Shown one piece after another: positions 40,501 to 52,500 of a stretch of 64,000 nt of DNA (its first letter is position 1; each line of letters begins with the position of its first letter). The notes under the pieces were generated by a model. That model saw only the letters and a list, made by a program, of their open reading frames with translations. It was not told where the DNA came from and searched no databases. The stretch is from the NCBI GenBank assembly GCA_022984795.1, contig JALIHJ010000029.1, positions 186,001-250,000 of the forward strand, read 5' to 3'. Origin of the DNA: Fabrea salina (Eukaryota; Ciliophora; Heterotrichea; Heterotrichida; Fabreidae). The translations under genes were made by a program, and so were the position numbers.

Positions 40501-43500
40501 AAGGCAGTGGACTTTAACTCAGGTGACTACTTTGCAATAGAGTTTCCTTTAGAGGATTACCAAGGCAATAGCTTATTCGAAGAAGACCTGCTAACTGGAA
40601 AAGTTACAGGCGAAAGAATCGACTGCAAAGGAGAAACTACGTTCAGCAATGCCAAGTGCACACTAGTTAAGGGATACAACACCTATAAAACTCCTGCTAG
40701 AATCAAAATAGAAGACTCAGGCAATCACGCAGCTGGAACTACTTTTAAAGTCTCGATCCCCAAAATAGCCAACCCAGGTTCACACGGAACAAGTGTAAAC
40801 GTGAACTTCAGAGTGTACCATGCTGACAGCTCTGACTTAGTTAAACAGGAAAGAACAGTTGAGTATGCCTTTGTTTCTTTGGCTTCAAGTGCAACAACTG
40901 GGTCTTGCTCTGCACCTACTCTAAGCAGTTACAACACTGGAGAAGGCAGCATAACCATGTCTCTTGATTGTTGCTCTAGCAATGACTTAGTTGCACAAGA
41001 CTCCTTGATTATTGAAATTCCTGAAAACTACCACATGCCTAGTTCCCTTACTCGGACTGGGGGCTTTGACTCAATTACTATTTATCAGTCTGCAAGGTGG
41101 GTTAAACTAAGCACTTCCAGTGGCGAAAGCTGCAACTCAGGAAGTGTCAGCATTAACTTGGCAGCATTCACAAACCCCTCAGTAACAGTCAATGCTAACT
41201 CAATCACTTTAAAAGCCTATGTGGTCCACAACTCAGAAATGATACGAACTGTAACTTATAGCCCCATAGCTACCAAGATCGAACCAAGTAAAACTCCTAC
41301 TACGGTTACCATCAATACATGGCAACTGGTTGACAGCAACATTCCAGACATTTTGACTTATGCTAAACTCAGTTTTAGCTCTAGTGAAGATATTCCTAGT
41401 GGAGGAACAATCCAAATACAACTAACCCATTCTGGCACTCTAAAGTCTGACTCTTACTACTTTGGTCCAATTGAAGGCCAAAGCACAGGGCTAGGGAGTT
41501 ACTACACTCTTAGTTTTTCAGGAAGCACTTATACTATTGCAGACTTCAACACTGTGTCTGGAGGAACTGCTATCAAACTTAAGATTCCAGTGAATAACCC
41601 ACCTAATGGAGGAAATTTAAGAGTGGATGTAACTATCTACGACCAGTATTCAAGGTCTTTGGGTACAGCTCAAAGCACTGCGAGTGCATCTGGTACTTAT
41701 TACACTGTGAGTAACTCGATTTCATCTTTTATGCGTCTTAACTCCTTAGGTGGATCAAGAGAACTTTCTTTTGACTTGTACCTTAATCTAGGCACTTCAA
41801 TATCCTATTACAGTTACTTGTACGTGAAGTTCCCCTTTATAGAAGCCATTAGTAGTGGCTGTACTGATACATCAGCTTCAATCGAAGGAGACACTTGCGA
41901 AAGTGGCTCTGCAACTTACTGTAATTCAGCAATAGTAACTACTTCAGAAGAAATTAGATTTGGATTAGTTAGTAGTTTAGGATCAAATACTTACAAAATA
42001 AGTTTTTCTGGCTGCAACAAGCTGATCATGGACGTTTCAAAAGCTGGGCCTACTTACTATGATGTTTTGTTTGCATATTCTTCTGGAGGAAGTGGAGTGT
42101 TTCACAGGTCTTACATCTACATGCCCTCTTCAACTAGTTCAGTGTCTTCCTGGGAGCAACTGTCAAACAACCGCAATGAAAGGTCAGTTTTAATAGCCAA
42201 TGGATACTCAGGGTCAGGTGAAGGTGTGATGATTGAGTTCGAAAGAGAAATAAGCAATCCAACTTGGACAAGTGACTTAGGAACTGGAGTATCTAACCTA
42301 GAAAGTGTAAGGGCCCTGGTTGAGAGTTCAGGCACGAAGATGGAAAAGTGCTTCCTCAGAACTAGTTCCTACACTTACAAGTCTGCTTTGTTCTGTGCAA
42401 TTGGTTCAGGATCTAGCCATGACATTTACTTGCCCCAACTTATAAACCCAAGCTCTTCTAATGGACGCCTGTCAGTCATGACCTTTTCATTTAGCTCCTC
42501 CCAACTCTCAGGTTTTTCCTCCCAGTCCTTTAACTTCGCATCTGGGTCTGTGACTTCCTCTAGCGGAAGCATCTCAGTAGACAACTCAGAAGTCCAAGCA
42601 AGTGCTAACTGGGACTTTTCAAGTGTTTTTAACTCTGGTTCAAGTGTGAAGGTGCTTATTACTTTTGAAAACCATCTAAGCCAAATAGACTTGTCTGGAG
42701 TTGCTGACTCCGGCCGAAAGGTCATGCCTGAGTCCAGAATGATTCTGTGCACTGTAGGGGGGTCAACTAGTTTAACAGTGCCCATAAAGAACCCCTACCA
42801 CACAGGAACGTTCCAACTTGAAGTGCATTCTTTCGAAAGCAACTCACTAACCCAGTCAAAAGCAGTATCACAAACAATCACTGCAGCTAGTATGCAAAGC
42901 ATTTCGCTTTCAAGTAGAAGTTACGACAGAAAAGAAAACCAAGACTCAATTCTGGACATTACGCTTCAGTTGGCAAAAGATGCCCTTGCTGGGGCTACTG
43001 TTGAGCTTGTTTTCAGCAGTAGCTACTTCAGTAACATAGACTGTTCACAGTGCACTACTGACCTGCCAAACCTAAACTCTGCCAACCCTGTGACCTTTTC
43101 AGTAGCTGGAACCCACAAACTCATTTTAACTTCGATGGGCGACATAACTGCAGGCACTTACTTTATCAATAATATTAGGGCTTACTACTCTAAAAGTGGG
43201 TCTACTTCAATATCTGCAGATGTTTATGTAAGTGCCTCTAAAGAGATCGAATCAGGCTCCCAGTCGCTGTCAATTACTTCTGCATTAACTGACAACTACC
43301 TGGTTAAGTTCCCTAGAGCTTCACTGACTTCAGGCTACAGGATCCTTAAAGCTTCTGAGTTTTCGGAACTCGTTTTCTACTACTCTCCTTCAGTTAATGT
43401 TCCTTTGGGAACCAGCAACTACATTAAAGTTACTACAAATGACTGGCAAAAAGGAACAGCTAACTACCTGTGCTTGATAGACGGAAACGTTTGCTCTTGC

Positions 43501-46500
43501 ACTAGAAGTTCCGACGAAATAACTATAACTCCCCATGCTGCCTTAAGTTCGGGAACTGTGTACACTGTAAAGATCACTGCTAACAACGGAGAACAGGACG
43601 GACTCGGGCTGCCTTCTTCAGATGGCTCCCACACAATCACGGTAGAAACCTACGTAACCAACTCCCAAAAGGACCTTGGCGAACTAGTGATTCCTATATA
43701 CCCACTTTTCTCAACCTTTAGTGTAGAGCCTAACGTTTCAGGCTTCGCAGATGAATCCCTTATAGAAATAACCCTGACTCTTACTACTGCTATTTCAGGT
43801 GCTAACCAAGGCGCTTTAGTAGTTGAGTTTCCGCTTTACAACCTTGACTCAGGTTCATCCGAGTACACTACTTCACTCGGAACTTCCAATCACCAAAACA
43901 CTTACTACGGGTGCGAAATCTTTAGTACTTCAGGAACTAAGTTCTACCCTAGAAGCCAAGTGGAGTGCAAAATAGTGGTGGGCTACAACTACAACAACAA
44001 AAACCTTCAGTCTACCAAGCTAGTGGTTTCTTTAGGGGCTTCAGACAGCATTGCTTCAAGTTCCTCCATAAAGATAGGAGTTCCAGGAGTTGTCTTGCCT
44101 TCCAACTACCGAGGAACTGACTTTGTGGTTTACTCCAGAGAAATATCTGTTTCTGGTGAAGAAATCAAAGACTACTTTGTATACATGAGAGCCCAAGTTG
44201 CCCACGACGACAACACTCTTTCAACTGTTAACAAAGACTTTCCCAGCATCTCCTCAAACTCCATCAGAGAGACCACAGACTACGCCTTTAGTTTGCAGCC
44301 CAGCGACTTGATAAGCACTAGTGACAGGCTTGTCTTTGTTTACAACCCCAACTACTTGTCAGTCAGTCTTTCTTCAGGGGATGCTTCTCCAGGGTACTCT
44401 GCCTTGTACTTCTACCCTAAAGCAGGCTGGATAGTTTACACTCCAGCATCTGGAATTTCTAACTCTAGCCCTACAACAATCACCTTATCCAATCTAGTCA
44501 ACCCTCCTTTTGTGCCTTCTTCTTCAGCACACTACACCTTTGAAGCCAGACACTGGGCTAGTTTCACAAGTGCCTACAAAAGAGGAATTTGGAAGTTCAA
44601 GTATGTGTTTGGGCAAAACATACCCTCTCCCGCTTACTCCAAAGGAACCATCACTCCTTCTTCCTCTGAGTTTGGGTGTTTTAACTGCGGAGGAAGCATG
44701 ACTACTGTTTTAGCTGAACAAGAACCTATGTACAAGCTTACTTTTGACTACAACTTGGACTTGGACCAAGGAGCTATAATTGAAGTGGTTTTTCCTAACT
44801 CCTCCGAAGAGTACCAGTCAGTTTCCCAAGAGTGCGAAGCTTCTTCAGCTGGGTTTAGTTCCAGCAGTACTGTTTCCTGCATCAAAACTGCTTCTTTGAC
44901 GTACAGAGTTTCGAACTTTGGAACATACACCAAGAACAACGACATTTCTATACTAGCAAAAGCCAAAAACCCTCCTAAGCAACACTCCCCCACTTCCAAC
45001 TTTGAAATCAACATTTACTACGACTCAGGACTTTCAAACATAGGCAAAGACACTTCTAAGAGTTTCACAGTCACTGGACCCAGTTCTGTTCCCCAAGGAA
45101 CAGCCAAAACTCATTTGCCCTTTACCAGCGACTTAGTACCTGCACGCACTGGAGACTATGCCCCTTTGAAATTTACCTTCAAGCCTCTAACCAGCATTCC
45201 CCAAAACACTGGCACAGTGAAGTTAACTGTTCCATCAGGAAGTTTCCAAAAGTACTCAGGCACAGACTTGCTGTGCAAGTTCATTGATCCCACAAACAAC
45301 TACAAAGAACACATTGCTAAAGACTGCACTTACTCCTCAGACGTGTACACCTTAACCGCACCAGTCGACACCCAAATATCCAATAGCCACAACTGGATAG
45401 CCGAAATATTTACCTCTGGAAAAGCAACTAACGGACTGCTTTACCCAAGCAACGGACTGGTTAATTTGCATGGAAACCTAAACAACAACCAGGAATTTGA
45501 CATCCACTACAACGTAATGCCCTCAGCCATGACTAAAGCTAAGGTGTACGGATGGTCCCACACTGAAGGATTCCAAAACATATTTGAAGTGAAATTTGAA
45601 ACCCCCCTTGGAACCTATACCTCAGGAACTAGAATTGAAGTAGAGTTTAGCACTGAACAGTTTCTGGCTGACTTAGGACTTGGACTAAGTGACGGACAGG
45701 AAGTTTACTGCACTTCAGACTTAAGTATTGAAAGTGGAAAAGCTCTAAAGTGCACTCTGCACGTTGGTTCAAGCACCTCAGCTTTGCCTTACAGACCCTA
45801 CAAAGCCCTAGTAAGGGTCCACAACCAAGACTCCAACACTGGCTACAAAAACCTTAAACTCTTTAACATAGTCAATCCTTCCTCTGCTGACTTGCACGTG
45901 TCTGTTAAACTCAAGGTATTTACAGTAGATGCTAACTTAGAAGAAGTCACGACTAAAGAAGAGGTTATTCAACATGTTATAGGAACCCAAACTGACCAGT
46001 CTTCCACGGACAACGAAGACTCTTACCTAAATACCATTTCAAACAGAACAGTGTATGCCAGCACTGTGAACTTTGACTTGGACGTAAACTTAGCCTCAGA
46101 AACCCTAAAGGAGTCAGACATCATAATCTGGCATTTCCCCAAAGACCTAAGAAGCGGCTTTACAGTCCAAGAGTCTTCCAGCAACAACAACCAAATCAAA
46201 AAAGCCCTTCTCACAGACGGAATAATAGTTTCCTCTCCTCCCTCTGGAGATTCTTACTCTGGAGCAAAAACCTTCCACTTCGACAACTACGACAACCCCA
46301 AATACCGTCCTTTAAGCAATCCATTAGCTAAGGCTTATGTCATCATCAACAAGCACTTGTTCAAAAAAGTCGTTTACGACCAAAACTCCCTAAACCACAA
46401 ATTGGTTTCAGTAACTCAAACTGTACACGCAGGAGACAGCAGCAATGCAGGCTACAAACAAGGTAGAATTGACTTTAACTTCCAGTTCAGCACTCCAGTA

Positions 46501-49500
46501 GACATGCCCGGAGGTTCAACTATTGAGTTAGAGTTCCCTGCAGGGTTCACTCTAGACAACTACTGCCAAGTAACTTCAACTAACTTGGCTGCTTCTTCTG
46601 GAGACTGGGTGCCTTGCCAAAAGTCAGGAACTACCTTTTTGATAACAGGCTACAATAGCTACACCCAAAACAACCAGGTAAAAGTAAGAGGCTGGGTTAA
46701 TCTTCCTAACTCAGTATCCCAAACACTTTACATTAGGTACTACTGGGACTATCCCAGCTTGCTTACTTCCCAAACTTCAGTGAGTTACAGCTTAAACGAC
46801 ATGCAAGCTATTTCTAGCATTTCTATGGGGCCTTACATCTACACTGCTCCTGACATACCTGTGTTAGTTACTGAGGTTTCTGAAATGAGCTTTAGTCTCA
46901 GCGTACCCTCAACCCTGACCAAAAAACTAGGCTATGTCAAAGTTGAGTTCCCAAGTTCTTCTTGGAGTGTTTCAGGCACTTTAGTTTGTGTTTGGGAAAG
47001 TTCTGGAAATTCCTGGCAGGCTCATGAGTGCACTGAAGCTAGCGGGAAAATTACTGTACTTGCTCCTGAGTACAACGACATAACTCCAGCCACCTGGAAA
47101 GTTGTAATCAGAGGCTTGCAAGGAACTGACCTTGACGGAGTTACCTTCCCAGCCAACCCTTACAGGTACCAAATCAACACTTACTACTGCACAGACGGAA
47201 CCTCAAGCGAAACCCTTATTTCAGAAGAGAAGACCAAAGTTCCTTACGAGTACCTTACAGAGCAGTTTGCATACACTTTTAACAGCATAAAGGACGACTT
47301 TATGCTTCTGGAAGTTTCAATAACTCCTAAAGACGACTACAAAAAGGGAACCCCTGTTAACCCTAGCAAAAGCTACATGACTTTGCACTTCCCAACTAAA
47401 CAAAACTCACTTAACTACTTTTCAGACGACCTAGGTTCAGGCTATTCAGACAAGCAAGAAATTCCCTGCAACGCTCTTCAAAGAATGAGTAACCTCAAGT
47501 GTGGTTTAGCCCACGGTGACAACTCGGAAGGAACTGACACCCTTATTTACCTTTACAACTACTCTGACGACTTAAACACCAACCCTAATTCTTTCATCAT
47601 TCCCAAACTCTTCAACCCTTCAGACTCTGACCGAATAGTTTCTTTCTCACTAGAAATTTGGATGGACGACTCCTCCAACAACTGGTACTTAAAAGTCCAC
47701 AAAGAATTCAAGTACCTTTACGACACTATTACTAAAACTGTGACTGATAACTCAATTACTATGAACCACAACAACCGAAACGCAGGACAAATTGGCAGTG
47801 TAAGTTTTCAAATGGACCTAGCCATTAACTTTGTGGACAACTACGACGAAAAGCTGCTTTGGGAACTTGCTGAGTCAGAGCCTAAGTGGACTCAAGATCT
47901 GTGTACATCTTCCACCCACACTTGCAGTAACCAACTCAACTCTCACTACTTTGTTTTGCATCCAGGGGGCTCTATTTCAGACAACGACTTTATCACAATC
48001 CAGAACGTTCCTAACTACGACAACCCTCACTACTCCCAAACATGGACAGTTTACGCCTACAAAGACTACGAACTCCAAAACAAAATGACTGCAGCTTTTT
48101 CTGTGCCATTCGATGTGCCCAGCCCCACTGACTATTTGGATATAGAATGGAGGAACCTCAATGATGACTTGCCCAACCCCTTAGTTAACAGAAAAGACCA
48201 CTACACCTTTAAGTTCAGGTTATCAGACACCATTCCTAGCGATGGGCATATAGAAATTAGCTTTCCAAGTACCTACACTATTGAAAACTATTGCAAAGTA
48301 CTCCACACTCTTCCTGGGCATAAGTGCCAAAAAACTAACTCGTACACGGCAAAATGCGTTTACTCCAGTGACCTCCACCCTACTATGAACGAAGTCCAAG
48401 TGTCTTGCAAGGCAACTAATCCCTCATCAGCTGGAGTTGTTTCTGGGTTTAGAGTAGTTGGTTTCGACAGCTCAGGAGGGACCATCAAAGATATTTCATC
48501 TGTAGATACATTCACTATTGGCAATGCTCACACTGAACTTGCAGAATCATACATAGGTTGGCCTGAAAGAACCCGTGTTAAAGCACGAATTGGCAAGTTC
48601 ACTGACATTTGGCTCTGGCTTAAAATCCAAAGATCTGATGTTAGTTTCGATTATGGGAACCATATCAGTTTGGAACTTCCTTCAGAAGTTAGCTTAGCGG
48701 CTGGAGGAGTGCTTGAATGCACTTGGCATGACCAGTCCAACACAGTACCTGCGGCCCCGGTAAAAGACGATGGGTCTAGTTTGAGCACCAGTAACCTTTT
48801 GACAGTTCCTATAACTTCCCAAATAGGTTTGAATCCTGGCACTTTGTACACTATTTACTGCTACACTCGGGATGCAACTGCTGGTTTGGAGTCTAACAGC
48901 TTCGAGTTTTATGGAGATGCTAGGTACCAGTCTTGGTACTTCAAAGTGGAAAAGTCTTCTCAAGGCGAGTCTGCTAAGGTTCTAAAAGAAGTGTACCCTG
49001 AATCTTTTAGTGCTATAGACTTAACTCTTTACTCCTTTACTATAGGCAAGTGGAACATCATGGACCTTAGCTTCAACCCAACCGAAAACGTTCCAGTCGG
49101 AGGAGGCATTGTTGTAGAGGTGCCCACTCACAACGAACTTGATCAAGTATTTGAAGAAGACTTAGGACTTGGACTAAGTCCCCTAGAAACCCAAAAACAA
49201 ATAGCATGCTCTGTGCAGTCTGGGTTTGGAGGGCCAACAGGCGCATCAAGCTCAGTAAAGTGCTTCATGGAAAGAGGAAGAACTCAGTCAGTGAACAACC
49301 CAGCTGTCATTAGAATCTACGGCCACACTTCACCTATAACTAGTGGAAGCACTCATGAAATTAGAATTGCCAAGTTTAAAAACCCACCTAAAAAACAGTC
49401 AAGCATCTTAAACGAAAACTTAGTAGCTAACTTTAAGGTTTGGACTTATAAACCACAAAGCTCAACTTACGCAGAAGACATGGCCAGACAAAACTTAGAC

Positions 49501-52500
49501 ACTTTGTGGTACAAGTTCAAAAGGTCAGGACAAAGTGCACTCAAAGATAGCAACCCCTACATAGAAAACCCTGCTCCTCAACCCACTACCTCTGTTTCTG
49601 AAACCTTTACAGAGTTTAGTAGTCCTTTAAATGTTCAGTTCAGCCTACAAAACTCAATAGACGACTCAACTGGCTTTATCATCTTTGAGTTTGACGATGC
49701 ATTTGCACTGCCTGAAACTGGAACCACAATTGACTGTAATACTCCTAATGACTGCGAAGTTTACAGTGAGTCTCAGTGGGTGTTGTGGAGAACTACTAGT
49801 GCTAGCTCTGCTTCCTTTACAGTTGCACTTCAAAACTCAGGAGACAACTTTAAGTCTGCCAACATGGAGTCTACTAGTGGTTACAGCTTTTCAGTCTACG
49901 TGATTGACGAAGGAGAGTGGAAAGAAGAGCACATGTGCACTGAAATTGCTTCATTCACGGGGGGAACTCTAGGAGTAACTATTACCAACTCCTTCAACTC
50001 ATACCATAGAGAAACCTACGATATCTGGACCATAAGCATTGATCCCGAAAAGGACTCTAGTTTCACCAAAAGAATCGACATATACTTCCCAAGTGAGTTC
50101 CAGTGGGTAAGCGAAACCTGCAAAACTACAGGTTTATCCCAGTTAAATGACTTGCCCATTAGTTGTGTCTCGGATTGCAGTAGTAAGTCTTGCAATAACC
50201 ACATCACAATCACTAACTTTACACCTTCTTCAGCTTCAGCATCTATAAGTGTCGAAGTGGGGGCTAAGTCTCCTAGCAACTCAGGCACAACTTCTAACTT
50301 CAGAATTTACTACTACTCCGAAGAATCCGACACCACTAAAATAGTTGAGAAGTACGAAGGAGGAGCCTTAACTATCAGCAGCATATCTTACCCCGACGAC
50401 TTTTGGGTTGAACTACCTACCCAGAGCATCAGTGACCGAGAAGCAACTATCGAAGAAGACGGAGAAGTTTGGATAAGATTCAGAAGCAGAGTGAGCCTAC
50501 CACCTGAGTCTGGTTGGTACCAAGTAGTTTTTCCGCAAGAGTTTGACATTGAAGACTCAAAGCCTTTCTGCAAAATTGTGCACGGAGACATGCCCTTCGA
50601 CAACTTCCCTGGAAAGTGGCAGGGCAACTACCAGCATACCATTGTTCCAAACTGCAACTATAAAAACAGAGTACTTGATGTTATCTTTCCCGGAAATATA
50701 AACAGAGAGTTCCACGGCATTGAATCTGGAAGGTGCACTTATTTAGTTCTCAGTACTTACGGAAGTGGCTTTAGAGCACCTTTTACACAAGGGTGTTACC
50801 AGCTTGAACTATACGCTAAAGACAGCTCCATAACTATGGAAACTACTTTCCCTGAAGTTTGCATCAAAGGAAAAACCATTGACTCCCTTAGTGTGACTGC
50901 AAGCACTGAAGACACCAGCAAAGAAGCAATCTACGAAATCGAGTTTACTACCGACTACTACATTCCTCCTAGTTACTTGCACTACGAAGGAACTTTTCCA
51001 GGCGAAAAGTCCTACATTGCAGTTAAGTTTGAAACCCACAAGTCCTTTGCTGTGGACTTAGGTGGAAATCAGGATTCAAATGGCAATGTAAACTGCCTAG
51101 GAGTTTCAGGACTGCTTTCAGAACTTACTTGTGTGCTAACCCAAGGCTCAGTTACACCCTCGCCTAAGTTTACCCATGAGCCTGCAGTAGTAACTATTTC
51201 TGGTTACGAAAGCATACCTAAAAATACCCAAGTTAAGTTCCACTTGCCCCTCATTAAGAACCCCTCCACTGACACTTGGTTGCCTCAGTTAGAAGTAGAA
51301 GTCTACAAAGAAAACTTTACGGGACAGAAAGTTTGGATCTATAAAGAAACACCAGTGCTGCTAAATGCAGTGAGTGCCTCCGTAGCTTCTGCAGCTTCTG
51401 ATTTGTGTAGCCCTAGTGACTGCAAGTCCTCAAGTACCTTAGTTCTCCAGAGAACCAATTTGGTTCTTCTTTTCACTGCACAAAGTGCTAACCTGAATGC
51501 TGGCTCTAGAATCATCATTAAGTTTCCCCAGTCTTACCAGCACATTCCCAGTTCAGGCGTAACAGCTTACATAACCAAAAAAGGCCTTACAAACATTGCC
51601 ACTCAAACCTACATTGTAGAAAACATTGAAGTTACCAATTACCCCGGAGCTAGAATGGTTTCACTAACAATTCCCTCCGGAAAGTCTGTTATTCAGAGTG
51701 AACAGTGTGAAATAGGACTGCTGAACTTTGTGAACCCTTCCTACATAGACTCAGGACACTCTATTGAGTATTACTCCATTGACTCATCTAAAAAGGTCAG
51801 AGACCAGTACCAGACTTCAGACATTTTTGGGCTATTTAGTTTAAGTCCAGCCAAGTTCAAGGTAAGTGGTGTGGCTTTTTCGAGTTACCTTTCAGAGTCC
51901 ACAGGCGTCCAAGTCCAGTTAGACTTTAAACCCAAATTTACTTTAGAGCAACAAACTTCTACTTACATCCACTTTCCAAGCGGTTTCCCAGACATAAGCA
52001 CTCTCAGTCCCAAACCAGTTTGTGAAACTAACATCCAGGCAAGCTGTTCTTTCCTTACTAACAAAGTGCTTATAGAGAACTACTCTGAAGTACAATCTGG
52101 AACTTTAATTACACTCAAGGTCTTTGGAGTAGTTAACCCCAGTTCAGGAACTTTTGTTTTCAAAGTTGAAACTCTCAACGCAAACTCCAAACAAGTAGCA
52201 TACACTGAATTTCCGTCAGTGACTATATACGAAGGGCCACTTTCCAGCAGCATAGGGGGTTCAATGACTGTTAACTTTCTGAACGCAGGCGTTTTAGCAG
52301 AGTACAACTTCAGTTTGTTTTCTGGGAAAAGCCTTATTAAAGGAACTCAAGTTAAAGTTACTTTTCCCTACAACTACCGAATTGTGTGGAGAAACCAAGT
52401 TTGTGCAGTGGAAGCAATTACTTACACTTCATGCTCTATCCTTGGAAACACCGTTACTGTGGAGTTGGCTGAAGACTTGCCTAGCTACCATACTTTTGGC

